From JBOGUF01 sp050696075 (GTDB lineage: Bacteria > Chloroflexota > Chloroflexia > Thermomicrobiales > UBA6265): DNA of 64,000 nt. Location: positions 1-64,000 of the forward strand of contig JBOGUF010000180.1 of the NCBI GenBank assembly GCA_050696075.1, written 5' to 3'. Positions 28,086 to 37,259 of the stretch are shown here, in pieces. Within the stretch, counting starts at the first letter, position 1. Every line of letters starts with the position of its first letter. The position numbers and the translations under genes were made by a program. Below the pieces are notes generated by a model. It was not told the DNA's origin and made no database searches. It worked only from the letters and a program-made list of their open reading frames with translations.

Positions 28086-30519
28086 TCAGCCGGCTTGCGC
28101 GACCGCGCCCGGCATCGGGATCGTCGCCGACCAGATCTGGTTGCCGCTGAGGACGTAGATGATGCCCGCGGCCTCATCGACGACGAAATCCTCCATCGCG
28201 GCGAACGCCTCGGCGGCGCCGTCGGGTGCATCCCTGGGCAAGAGGTACTGCCGTGTCTCACCGCCCGACCGGTCGAGGCGTGTGATTCTGCCGCCCTCCT
28301 CACCGTCCGCGACGTAGAGATAGGCGCTGGCAGGACCGCCGAAGAGCGCCACCGGTTGAGTCAACCCTGGTTCGACCGCCACCGAGAGCGCGCCGTCGGC
28401 GTTGCCCCGATAGTAGGTTTGGATCGTGCCATTCTCCAGCAGCACGTAGATGCGGCCGTCGATCACCATATCGAGCGCGCCCGCGAGCTCGTCCCGCTCG
28501 TCGGCGCCGGCCCAGTCGTCCGGCAGGGAGGTCAACTGCTCGGCGGGGAACTTGAGGATCTGCCCGTTTTCCCCGTCCAACAGGTAGAAGCTGCCTTCGA
28601 AGGCGGCGCAGGCCGTCACGTCCCAGGGCGTCTTGTCCTCGACTCGGCCGATCCGCTGGCGATCCCATGACCCGTCCGGCTGCAAGCGATAGAGAGCGAG
28701 GCCGTCGGTCACGGTCAGCACGCCACTTTCCACCGTGACGTCGCGCAGGTCCTTGACGGTTGCCCGCTCGATCCGCATGCCCGGTTCAAGCAGCATCGTC
28801 AGCGAGCGCGATTGCCCGTCGACGTGGTAGAGGCCGCCCGATAGCAGGTAGATGTCGCGTCCGTTCAGAATAAGGCGACGCGCCACGTCGTCCTCAACTG
28901 GCGGCAACGTGCCCATACGCGTCGCCCGCTCCAGCCGGTCGATGCCGTGCATCGCGTCGCGCGCGGTGTCGACCGCCGACTGGCGCGCGGCGAGCAGGTG
29001 CTGCTCCGCCCCGTTGTCTCGCGCGCCGTCGATTGCGGACTGGGCGTCGCCTAACGCCGTCGTCACCACCGCTGGATCGTTCGCCGCGGCGACCGCGCGG
29101 ATCTGGGCATCGGCGCTCGCCAGAAACGCCTGGGCGCGCGCGTCCCGGTCGCGATCCCGGTCGTAGAAGAAACCCGCGATCGCAAAGATGAGGATGACGC
29201 TCGCAAGGATGGAGAGCAGGCGAACCGGCACATGGACCCGCGGACCACGCGGCAGGTGCGCTCGGATCGACGGCCCGATCGGACCGGTCATCGAACCGCG
29301 ATAGAGATGCATCGTCCGCGCGCCGGGCGCGGGGAAGGTATACGGGCGGCGATCACCCCGTCTCAAGCGGGAGCCGATGCCGCCGAACACGCGCTCGAAG
29401 GCGACAACACAGGCAATCTGAATACGGTCCATCGTTTCGGACGACCTCCCAAACCAGCGGGGACGATCTGGGTCTGCTGCATTTTCGCACGAGGGCGCCG
29501 GGGGCAACCCGGTCGCATCCGAGACGACCGAATCCGACATGATTCCCTCATGCGGCTGCACGTCCGATTGTCTATCACGTGCCGTGGAGGTGACAAGCCA
29601 TGCCACCGTATTGTTGCTTGCCACAACATCTCGGCGGCGTGGCCACGGCCGCACGGCGACAGGGGCTTCCGGGCGGTCGGCGGTCCAGATCCAGTGTTCG
29701 CGGTCCGCGAGGGTATGGACGCACGCGGCGAGGCAGCGTCCCTCGCCCAGCGCCCGCGCAAGCTCGTCGAGATCGGCGGCGAGATCCGCCGCGGTACCGG
29801 TGAACGCCGGCGCCAAGGCGTCGGGCTGAGCATCTGCTTCCGCCAAGCCCCGGCCGAGGCACGCGCCAAGCCCGCTGGAGCAGAGCACGACTCGGTCGCT
29901 CGGCGCGGCGGTCGTGGCGTTAATCCGGAGCGCGGGGAGGAGACCGGCTCCCAGCGGACGTGCCGATGTGTCTTCATCCCCGGCATCGTAGTCGCCGCGC
30001 CAGGACTCCAACGAGGGCACCGCGTAGAGCTGTTGATCTTGCACGACGATCGCCTGACCCGGCGGCGCCTGGGCAATCAGCATCTCCTCGCCCTCGACGG
30101 CGACCGCGGTCAGGCCGACGTAGACGCGTTCGTCGAGGGATTGCGGCCCATCCGGTTGGTTGGCAGCGCGCACGCGCTGGTGGGCATGCTCGCAGGCGGC
30201 ACGCAGCACGGTCGTTAGCGGGCCCTCGGCGGAGCGGAAAGTGTCGCCCAACGCCTCGATTGCCTCGGCGGCAACGCGCATGCCGTCGGCGGTCGGGGCG
30301 AGCGGTTCCGTCACGGCGAGGAGACGACGACCGTTCGCGGGGTGTTGAAACTGGGCAAAGAGCGTCTCGACCAACGAATTCGTCCGGCTGATCGGCGGCC
30401 ACGCGGGCCGGCAGGGTGTCCAACATGACCGCGGCCCCGCCCAATCGACGCCTGACTTGTGGCAGCGGCACGGCAACGCCGAACCAGGGCATCTCATGCC
30501 ATGGCAACGATTGCCGCAT
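28086..30519 (-). pseudogene. PP2C-like pseudophosphatase/TM/beta-propeller protein, frameshifted
   Basis: The N-terminal coding (MRQSLPWHEMPWFGVAVPLPQ to ADQPDEF) and the rest (ETLFAQFQHPANGRRLL onward) are in different frames. One extra base near 30369-30382 separates them. The N-terminal 300 residues look like a PP2C phosphatase fold: VGLTAVAVEGEEMLIAQ, GQAIVVQDQQLYAVPS and DRVVLCSSGLGACL. The metal-binding Asp positions of active enzymes (GDSR and SDGL) read PGQA and SSGL, so it is probably catalytically dead. A single membrane helix (LSILASVILIFAIAGFFY) and a coiled stretch follow. A repeat region then resembles a beta-propeller (LYRLQPDGSW, YLLDGENGQILKF, YVADGEEGGRITRLD, IYVLSGNQIW). 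The ATG at 30519 is my choice; a TTG at 30549 is possible. Confidence 0.65.
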
Positions 30520-30560
30520 CCAATTGATGTCGGGACGGGAGCTATTCAACGGTCGGCCCG

Positions 30561-30569
30561 AGTATAGCA
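30561..30569 (-). promoter_or_regulatory. Extended -10 promoter candidate upstream of the pseudophosphatase gene
   Basis: On the minus strand TGCTATACT lies 42-50 bases before ATG 30519. The identical motif occurs upstream of mreB (38442). Confidence 0.35.
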
Positions 30570-30692
30570 GCAGGGGAGTACGTACGTCTACGCTGGACCG
30601 CGCGGATTTTATCCCAATGTTGTGCTAGCCCGTTGGTTCTAATTGTACCAACGAGACACATTGAGCCGAGTCGCGCAACGTCTCGCCACGCG

Positions 30693-32828
30693 CTAATGGG
30701 GCGGGAGCGTCGTCTCCCGATACAACTCGTCTTCATCAATTGAGCTGTTGTTGCGTGCGACATCGTAGTCGCGGTGGCCGTCCGCGCCGCGCAGGGCGCT
30801 CACCCACGACGCCTCGGAACCGGTGACGCCGCCGGCGGCGGCAATCGCTTCTTCGGCCCGGGCGGCCAGATCGGCGCCGTCCGGTCCCATCTCGGTGGCG
30901 AGGGCCGCGGCGCGGTAGAGGTGATCGAGCCCTTCCTCGCGGTGCCCATTCGTGCTGAGCATCAAGCCGAGGTTGAGGCGAATGAGCGCCTCGCTGCCAC
31001 TGTCGCCGTGCTGCTGCGCGAGCGTCAGCGTGCGACGATAGGTGTTAATGGCGGAAGGATCGCCCACGGCGTGTTGCGCGGTCGCCAGATGGAGCAACGC
31101 CTGCCGCAGAATCGAAACGCGGTCGATCGTCTCCGCGAAGTCGACCGCGCGCCGGTAATGATTGAGGGCGTCGGAGAAGTCGCGCTGTCGCTGGGCGATG
31201 CGACCGAGTCGCCCGTGGAGACGCGCGGCCGCCAGCCGGTCGCCCGCGTCCATCGCCACCTGCAACGCCTGTTCGTAGAGCGCGGTCGCGTGCCCCACCT
31301 GACGGGTTTCGAGGGCAAGCCCGGCCAGCGCCGTCAGCAGGTGGACCTCCTCGCCCGTCTGCCCGAGGCGCCGGTTGAGGTCGAGCGCGCGGTGATAACA
31401 CTCACGGGCGCGCGGAATCTGGCCGCTTGCGGCATAGATCTGCCCAAGCAGGGCGAGAACGTTCGCCTGGAGATCGCCGTCGTCGATGCGGCGCGAGATT
31501 CCGAGTGCCTCGGTCAACGCCCGCAAGGCGTCGTCTGGCTGGTCGAACTTCCAGAGCGCCTGGCCGATGCTCGCTAACCATTGGGCTTCGTGGTGGAGGT
31601 CGTGGTCGCGCCGGGCCAGGCTCAACGCCTGCATCAGGTGGTCGAGCGCGTCGGCCGGCCGGTCGAGCAGGACGCACGACGCGCCGAGACCGCCCAAGGC
31701 CCGTTGCTCCAACCGCGCGTCGTTCACCGCGGCGGCCAGCGACCGGCCCCGCGCGAACGCCTCCGCCGCCAGGTTCGGCCGGCCCGCGTCGAGATAGCTC
31801 ATGCCGAGCTTGACCGCCCACCCGGCCGCCGCCGGCCGGTTGCCCAGGCGCTCTTCCAGGTCAAGCAACTCGCGCTGCCGCTCCGCGACGGCGTCAGTCC
31901 GGCCAAGCTGGCGCTCGGCCGCGATCAAGGCCATCAAACAGCGGCTTTCAACCGAGAGATCACCGATCTGGCGGGCGATCGTGACGCCCATCTCCAGATG
32001 GGGGATGACCTCCTCGATGCGGCCGGTGCGGGCAAGCGACTCGGCCAGGGCGAGCACAATCCGGCTCTGCAAGCCGAGGTCGGCCGTCCGCTGCGCGGCG
32101 TCGAGCGCCTGGCGCTGGAGCGCGGCCATCGTTTCGACGTTGGCGCCGGGGTCCATCGAGTCCATCTGCCGAACCAGAGCCTCGGCGACGCCGTGGTAGT
32201 ACTCCATGCGCTGCGCCGATCGCCCCGCCCGCCGGTAGAAGGACTGGGCCATCACCTGATCGCCCATCCGGCGGTGGATGTCGCCCAGGAGCAGCGCGGA
32301 GTCGACCTCCGACGGGCTGTCGGTCGCCTCGTCGGCGATGTCGAGCTGCTGCGTGAGCAGGATGCGGGCGCGTTCGAAGTCATCGGCCTCCGCCGAGCGC
32401 TGCCCGAGGCGGGCCAGGGCCAACCGTCCACCGCGAACGTAGCCGGCGCGTTGGGCGATGACGTAGGCGTCGCGCAGCAACTGCTCGCGTTCGCGGCTCG
32501 GGTCCTCGAACGGCAGGAGGCCGTCGAGCGTCAGGGCGGCGTCGACGATTTGGCGATCGAAGCCCTTCGCCCGCGCCGCGGCGTGGGTCAAGCGGGCGAG
32601 GACGATCGCGAACTCTTCGTCCTCCGGGGCGCTATCCTCGATCACCTCGTCGAGGATGCGAAAATCCTCGTCGGAGAGGGCGTCGAGCACGGCCGGATGC
32701 CGCACCTCGTTGAGCGCGCCCTGTACCGAGCGCCGGCGCTCGATCACCTCGCGCGCGATCTGCAGCACGACCCCACTGTTGCCGTCGTGGCGACCGCGAC
32801 CGCCAAACCACCCACTGATCCTGCTCAC
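30693..32828 (-). CDS. TPR-repeat protein
   Basis: The 711-residue protein is almost entirely tetratricopeptide repeats from about residue 130 to 680 (for example GDQVMAQSFYRRAGRSAQ, ALRALTEALGISRRI, GQIPRARECYHRALDLNRR, HATALYEQALQVAMDAGD). The N-terminal region (ISGWFGGRGRHDGN, then a helical segment) has no recognisable domain. The GTG start at 32828 overlaps the stop of threonine dehydratase (GTGA), so it is translated with it. No catalytic domain is seen; a scaffold role is likely. Longer upstream reading in the same frame lies opposite the dehydratase and is not real. Confidence 0.85.
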   Translation of the reverse strand: MSRISGWFGGRGRHDGNSGVVLQIAREVIERRRSVQGALNEVRHPAVLDALSDEDFRILDEVIEDSAPEDEEFAIVLARLTHAAARAKGFDRQIVDAALTLDGLLPFEDPSREREQLLRDAYVIAQRAGYVRGGRLALARLGQRSAEADDFERARILLTQQLDIADEATDSPSEVDSALLLGDIHRRMGDQVMAQSFYRRAGRSAQRMEYYHGVAEALVRQMDSMDPGANVETMAALQRQALDAAQRTADLGLQSRIVLALAESLARTGRIEEVIPHLEMGVTIARQIGDLSVESRCLMALIAAERQLGRTDAVAERQRELLDLEERLGNRPAAAGWAVKLGMSYLDAGRPNLAAEAFARGRSLAAAVNDARLEQRALGGLGASCVLLDRPADALDHLMQALSLARRDHDLHHEAQWLASIGQALWKFDQPDDALRALTEALGISRRIDDGDLQANVLALLGQIYAASGQIPRARECYHRALDLNRRLGQTGEEVHLLTALAGLALETRQVGHATALYEQALQVAMDAGDRLAAARLHGRLGRIAQRQRDFSDALNHYRRAVDFAETIDRVSILRQALLHLATAQHAVGDPSAINTYRRTLTLAQQHGDSGSEALIRLNLGLMLSTNGHREEGLDHLYRAAALATEMGPDGADLAARAEEAIAAAGGVTGSEASWVSALRGADGHRDYDVARNNSSIDEDELYRETTLPPH

Positions 32829-33868
32829 CAGGGCTGCTCCTCGTCCAGCGCGCATCGCAGTGCGTCCAGGGTCAGGTTCCCACCCGACACGACAGCGGCC
32901 ACCTGCTTGCCCGCCAGCTCGTCCCGCATCTGGTAGGCGGCGGCGATCGCCGCGGCCCCCGCGCCTTCGGCCAGCGTCCTCGCCGTCTCCAAGATCACGA
33001 GGATGGCCCGTCGAATCTCCGCGTCGGAGACCAATCGGAAGTCGTCCAAATGCTCCCAGAGGATCCGCATCGGCAAATCGAAGGCGACCCGCGTTGCCAT
33101 GCCCTCGGCAAAGGTATCCATCTGATCGTACGACAGCAACCGGCGCTGCCGCCACGAGTCGTGCATCACGGGCGCCCCGGTCGCCTGCACCGCGACCACC
33201 CGCAACGACGGGTTGATTCCTTTCCCGGCGATCAGAGAGCCGCTCACCCCACTGCCGCCGCCCGTGGGCACGATCAGCACGTCCAGATCGGGAATCGCTT
33301 CCAGAATCTCGAGCGCGTAGGTGGCGACGCCAGCGACTAAACGTGGCTCGTTGGCGTGGTGGACGAAGTACGCGCCGACGCGCTCTGCCCGCGCCTCCGC
33401 CTCCGCGCGGCACTCGTCGAAGTCGATCCCATGGAAGACGACCTCGGCCCCGAGCCGCTCCATCGCGGCCACCTTGATCGGGTTCGCCCCCTCCGGCACA
33501 TAGATGATCGCCCGCGCCCCGAACTCCCTCGCGGCGTAGGCAATCGACTGCCCGTGGTTGCCAGTCGAGGCGGTAATCACCCCCCACTCCCGCTCGTCCG
33601 GCGTCAGGTCGCTGAGAAGGTTGATTCCGCCGCGTACCTTAAAGGCGCCGATCGGCTGGAGGTTTTCGCACTTGAGGAAGAGGTCGCAGCCGAGTCGGGC
33701 GGAGAGCGCCGGGGGATTGATCAGCGGGGTGCGCGCGAGGTAGCGGTCGACCACGCGGCGGGCGCGATAGACATCCTGCAGGGTCGGAATCGGGTGTTGG
33801 CATTGCGTCACCGACTCTGGCGCCGGCGATGGCGTGCGCTCCGCGCGCTCCGTCGCCGCTACGACCAT
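32825..33868 (-). CDS. Threonine/serine dehydratase-like PLP enzyme
   Basis: The 347-residue fold-type II PLP enzyme has ARTPLINPPALSARLGCDLFLKCENL, the PLP lysine Lys77 in PIGAFKVRGG, STGNHGQSIAYAA, the phosphate loop PTGGGSGVSGSLIAG and VVSGGNLTLDAL. It lacks the C-terminal ACT regulatory domain of biosynthetic IlvA, so a catabolic deaminase or racemase-like role is possible. ATG 33868 follows GTGGAGG. It is the first gene of a two-gene unit with the TPR protein. Confidence 0.88.
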   Translation of the reverse strand: MVVAATERAERTPSPAPESVTQCQHPIPTLQDVYRARRVVDRYLARTPLINPPALSARLGCDLFLKCENLQPIGAFKVRGGINLLSDLTPDEREWGVITASTGNHGQSIAYAAREFGARAIIYVPEGANPIKVAAMERLGAEVVFHGIDFDECRAEAEARAERVGAYFVHHANEPRLVAGVATYALEILEAIPDLDVLIVPTGGGSGVSGSLIAGKGINPSLRVVAVQATGAPVMHDSWRQRRLLSYDQMDTFAEGMATRVAFDLPMRILWEHLDDFRLVSDAEIRRAILVILETARTLAEGAGAAAIAAAYQMRDELAGKQVAAVVSGGNLTLDALRCALDEEQPW

Positions 33869-33938
33869 GGTGCGGCCTCCACACGGCTCTCGCCGCTTGT
33901 CGGCGCCGCGGGGTGGCGAACCGATGCGAATAGCGTCC

Positions 33939-33966
33939 GAGGTTCGAAACTCGACGTTCGACGTTC
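33939..33966. repeat. 7-base tandem array (GAGGTTC, GAAACTC, GACGTTC x2)
   Basis: Four heptamers lie in the 271-base gap between the dehydratase and the gatD gene. I see nothing else in that gap. Confidence 0.55.
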
Positions 33967-34139
33967 GCGGGCGTCGTGCGCCGTCCTGACCCCGCCCCCG
34001 GCGCATCCAATTCGCCGGCAATAGCCGCGTGGTCACGAAGGCCAGTGTACCACGCGCAAGCGCGGCGCAAACCCCCTGCCAGGCTGTCAAAGACGGCGGC
34101 ATCCGCTGCGGATAATTGCGCGAAAATGACCGATTCCGG

Positions 34140-34862
34140 CTACCGGGTGGTGACTGCCCGTCCGACCGCTGAGCGGTGAGCGTCGAGTTCGAGGCGATCG
34201 TCGAGCGGCGGTAGCTCGACCGACCCCTCCCGCCGGCTCAAACCCTTTTCGATCAGCCAATCGGCCAACGCCGGGTTCTTCGGCAAGAGCGCGCCGTGGA
34301 GATAGCAGCCGAGGGCGTGCTTGTACCTGGCTCCTTCGGTGCCATCGCGGCCGTTATTGCCGCGTCCGACGCGGACGCGGCCGAGCGGTTCGGTGTTCGG
34401 CCCGAGGTAGGTGAGTCCGCTGTGGTTTTCGAACCCGACGAGTTCGCCCAGCGGGCTATCAACGACGACGTTGCCGATGAAGCGCTCGGATCCGGCGATG
34501 GTGACCAGATCGAAGAGTCCAATGCCAGGCAGCGGCTCGGCGTCGTGCGGCCGGTACTCGTGCCCAAGCAATTGGTAGCCACCGCAGACGGAAAGGAGCG
34601 CCGCTCCTTCCTCGACGGCGGCCCTGATCGCCTCGCCTTTCGCGCCCTGTAAATCACGGGCAACGGCGATCTGCTCTTGATCTTGGCCGCCCCCGAAGAA
34701 GAAGACATCGGTATCCGCGGATATCGGCTCGCCGACGCCGACCTCTCGCACCGTCGTCTCGATGCCGCGCCACCGCGTCCGCTGCGCCAAGGTGAGCACG
34801 TTCCCGCGGTCGCCGTAGATGTTCATCTTCGTCCCGTAGAGCCAGGTGATGGTCAGGTGCAT
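34140..34862 (-). CDS. gatD: Lipid II isoglutaminyl synthase, glutaminase subunit GatD
   Basis: GatD supplies ammonia from glutamine to MurT, which amidates the D-glutamate of lipid II. The 240-residue protein has LTITWLYGTKMNIYGDRGNVL, FFFGGGQDQEQ, the nucleophile Cys in LLSVCGGYQLLGHEY, FENHSGLTYLG and the His in GCYLHGALLPKNPALADWLI. This is the cobyric-acid-synthase-like amidotransferase family. It follows murT by 37 bases, and that gap contains short heptamers. Confidence 0.92.
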   Translation of the reverse strand: MHLTITWLYGTKMNIYGDRGNVLTLAQRTRWRGIETTVREVGVGEPISADTDVFFFGGGQDQEQIAVARDLQGAKGEAIRAAVEEGAALLSVCGGYQLLGHEYRPHDAEPLPGIGLFDLVTIAGSERFIGNVVVDSPLGELVGFENHSGLTYLGPNTEPLGRVRVGRGNNGRDGTEGARYKHALGCYLHGALLPKNPALADWLIEKGLSRREGSVELPPLDDRLELDAHRSAVGRAVTTR

Positions 34863-34870
34863 TGGAGCTC

Positions 34871-34891
34871 CCAGCAGCCAGCCGCTAGCCT
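34871..34891. repeat. Short 7-base-period run (CCAGCAG, CCAGCCG, CTAGCCT)
   Basis: Three degenerate heptamers fill most of the murT-gatD gap. On its own this would be weak; it follows the same period as the other arrays. Confidence 0.35.
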
Positions 34892-34899
34892 CTTGGGGG

Positions 34900-36333
34900 T
34901 CATTGTCGCCAAAATGATTCCACGGCGCCGAGGTCGGTCAGGATCTTCCGCAGGCGCAGCATCGCGGTATAGGTCGGTAAGACGTAGGCCGTGCCGCCGG
35001 CGGGTATCTGTTCCACAAACGACTCCAGCGCCGCTTTCAGGTCGCTCGGCAGCGGATGCAGGCGAGCGGACGGGATGCCCGCGTACTTCAGGCGGTTGGC
35101 CATGTCCGGGCCTCTGATACCCGTGGTGAAGAGGGGCGCCACGCCGCCGGCGAGAAACTCGAAGTCGACGTCCCAGAGCCACGACACGTCGCGGCCGTCG
35201 GCGTCGAGATCGTTGATCGCGATCAGGGTCGGGACCGTCAGGCCGCCGGTGGCGGTCGTCAGCATCCGCAACACCTCGTTGAACCCGACCGGGTTCTTGA
35301 CGAGCGCCAACGTCAGCGTCCGCTCACGGAAGGCGACGCGCTCGATCCGCCCAAACGCCGCCCGGAACGCGCCGAGCGCCTCCGTGACGGTGGCGGAGGA
35401 CACGCCGTAGGCCAGGGCCGCGGTCGCCGCCGCGACGACGTTGTAGACGTTATAGAGACCGGGCACGCCGACGGCGACGCGCAAGTCGCCATCGGCGGCG
35501 CCGATGCTCACCACGAGCGACTCCACGCCGCCGAGGTCGATGTCGAATCCGGCCCGGTCGAGGGCAGGCCGAGCATTGCCACACGACGGACAGCGCCACG
35601 CCCCAAGATGGGAGACGTAGAGCGCGGCGTAGTCGAGATCGGCGCCACACCGCCGGCAGGTCGCCGCGTCGACGGCATGGGGCAGTTGGTCCAGCCGGTG
35701 GCGGCGCTCGTCGAGGCCGAAGGCGATTCGCCGGGCGGCGATCCCTTCGGTGATCGCGGCGAGGGTCGGGTCGTCGACGTTGACGACCACGGTCGTTTCG
35801 GCCGGGAGGCGTTCGAGCGCGATGCGCCACGCCTTCGCCACCGTATCGATCTCGCCGTAGCGGTCGAGCTGGTCCCGAAAGAGGTTATTGAGCAGGATCA
35901 GGCGCGGTCGCACCAGCCGCACGATCTCTGGAAATGCCGCCTCGTCCGTTTCGACCACGGCGACATCGGCGCGTGGGTCGCCGTCGAGCCGGGCGTGGTC
36001 GGCGAACGCGGCGGCAACGCCCCGCACCAGATTCGAACCGGAGCGGTTATGGACGACGCGATGACCAGCGGCCTCCAAAATGTCGGCAAGCATGCGCGAG
36101 GTGGTCGTCTTGCCGTTAGTGCCGGCGACGACGATCGCGCCTTCAGCCAATCGGTCGGCCATCTTTGCCAGGAGCGTCCCATCGATCCGGCCCGCAACCA
36201 AGCCAGGGGCGGCGGTGCCGCCACCCCGCCTCGAGAGACGGATGCCAAGCGAGGTCAGCTTAGCCGCGCCAATGGCGAGGCTCAGCCGTGGGTCGAGACG
36301 ACGCGGCGACCGGTCAGGAGTCTGGTGATTCAT
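34900..36333 (-). CDS. murT: Lipid II isoglutaminyl synthase, Mur ligase subunit MurT
   Basis: The 477-residue Mur-ligase-like protein has the ATP loop VAGTNGKTTTSRML, the middle-domain LLNNLFRDQLDRYGEIDTV, a family-specific zinc ribbon inserted in the Mur domain (CRRCGADLDYA...CPSCG) and the C-terminal DUF1727 region with AINDLDADGRDVSWLWDVDFE, whose Asp completes the GatD catalytic triad. It starts inside the end of mreC (20-base overlap), tying peptidoglycan amidation to rod-shape genes. Confidence 0.92.
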   Translation of the reverse strand: MNHQTPDRSPRRLDPRLSLAIGAAKLTSLGIRLSRRGGGTAAPGLVAGRIDGTLLAKMADRLAEGAIVVAGTNGKTTTSRMLADILEAAGHRVVHNRSGSNLVRGVAAAFADHARLDGDPRADVAVVETDEAAFPEIVRLVRPRLILLNNLFRDQLDRYGEIDTVAKAWRIALERLPAETTVVVNVDDPTLAAITEGIAARRIAFGLDERRHRLDQLPHAVDAATCRRCGADLDYAALYVSHLGAWRCPSCGNARPALDRAGFDIDLGGVESLVVSIGAADGDLRVAVGVPGLYNVYNVVAAATAALAYGVSSATVTEALGAFRAAFGRIERVAFRERTLTLALVKNPVGFNEVLRMLTTATGGLTVPTLIAINDLDADGRDVSWLWDVDFEFLAGGVAPLFTTGIRGPDMANRLKYAGIPSARLHPLPSDLKAALESFVEQIPAGGTAYVLPTYTAMLRLRKILTDLGAVESFWRQ

Positions 36334-37135
36334 CGGCGACGATGATCGAGACGACTCGCAGTTTGTCGAACTCGACAACGGGCAGCACCTGGAGCGTCAC
36401 ACTATCGCCCTGATTGTTCTCCCGCGGCTCCCCTACGACCTTGCCGATAATCAGGTTGCCGGGTACTTGGTTGGTCTGGACGTCCGGATTGTTCGCGGTA
36501 ATCACGAGTTCCTCTTCCTCCGGCGTCGTGCCGCGGGAGACGTGTCGCATTTCGATGCGGCCACCGCTCTGCCACGTGCCGAAGACGACGCCGATGGCGC
36601 CGGAATTGAGGAGTTGCGCGCCGACACTCGCCGAAGAGTCGATCACCATCGTCACCGTCGCCGAATGCTCCTCGACGTCGGTTACTTGCCCGACGTAGTA
36701 GTTCGGATCGACGACGGCCATGCCCTTCTTAATGCCGTCGGCCGAACCCTTGTCGATGACGATGAACTTCTGCAGATTGGTGGGGTCCGTGTTGATCACC
36801 CGCGCGGTGACAAGCGTCCATTCCGGATGGGCTTCCTGCACTCGGACCTGCTCGCGGAGTTGCTCGACTTCCTGGTTGTCGATGCGAAGGTTGACATTCT
36901 CGGCCAGCAGCGCGTCACGCTCCGCCTCAACGCGTGCCAGCTCGGCGGCGAGTTCGCTCTGGTTCTCGTTGTCGATCAGGCCGCCGAAGGCGTTGGAGAT
37001 CGGATCGGTGATCTCACGCAGACCGGTCTTGACCGGATCGAGCGCGGCCCGATTATCGAGGGCGATAAAGGCAAGGCTGGTCGCCACGAAAAGAACCGCC
37101 AGCATAATCGTTTGCCGGGCGCTCAACGTGGTCAC
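36314..37135 (-). CDS. mreC: Rod shape-determining protein MreC
   Basis: The 273-residue protein has one N-terminal membrane helix (TIMLAVLFVATSLAFIAL), a coiled coil (SELAAELARVEAERDALLAEN region) and the MreC beta domains (FIVIDKGSADGIKKGMAVV, GQVTDVEEHSATVTMVID, GVVFGTWQSGG). It organises the elongation complex in the periplasmic or extracytoplasmic space with MreB inside. The GTG start lies 124 bases after mreB. No mreD follows; murT takes its place. Confidence 0.92.
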   Translation of the reverse strand: MTTLSARQTIMLAVLFVATSLAFIALDNRAALDPVKTGLREITDPISNAFGGLIDNENQSELAAELARVEAERDALLAENVNLRIDNQEVEQLREQVRVQEAHPEWTLVTARVINTDPTNLQKFIVIDKGSADGIKKGMAVVDPNYYVGQVTDVEEHSATVTMVIDSSASVGAQLLNSGAIGVVFGTWQSGGRIEMRHVSRGTTPEEEELVITANNPDVQTNQVPGNLIIGKVVGEPRENNQGDSVTLQVLPVVEFDKLRVVSIIVADESPDS

Positions 37136-37259
37136 GGGTCTACCCTTCGCTCAGGACTCGCACAAGCACCGCCCCACGCGCGAAGGCCGTGGGTTCCGGG
37201 CGGGGTGAACAGGATAGCATGGCCAAGAAGTCACGGACGACCCAGGCCAGTCGTGCGGC

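Noticed and set aside
31581..32936. 451-codon open frame opposite the TPR protein
   Set aside because: The minus strand shows regular TPRs; the plus-strand frame has no domain and no ribosome site.
32829..33587. N-terminal extension of the TPR protein frame
   Set aside because: It lies over the dehydratase gene in another frame; GTG 32828 fits the coupling.
35056..36345. 429-codon open frame opposite murT
   Set aside because: murT motifs are clear on the other strand.
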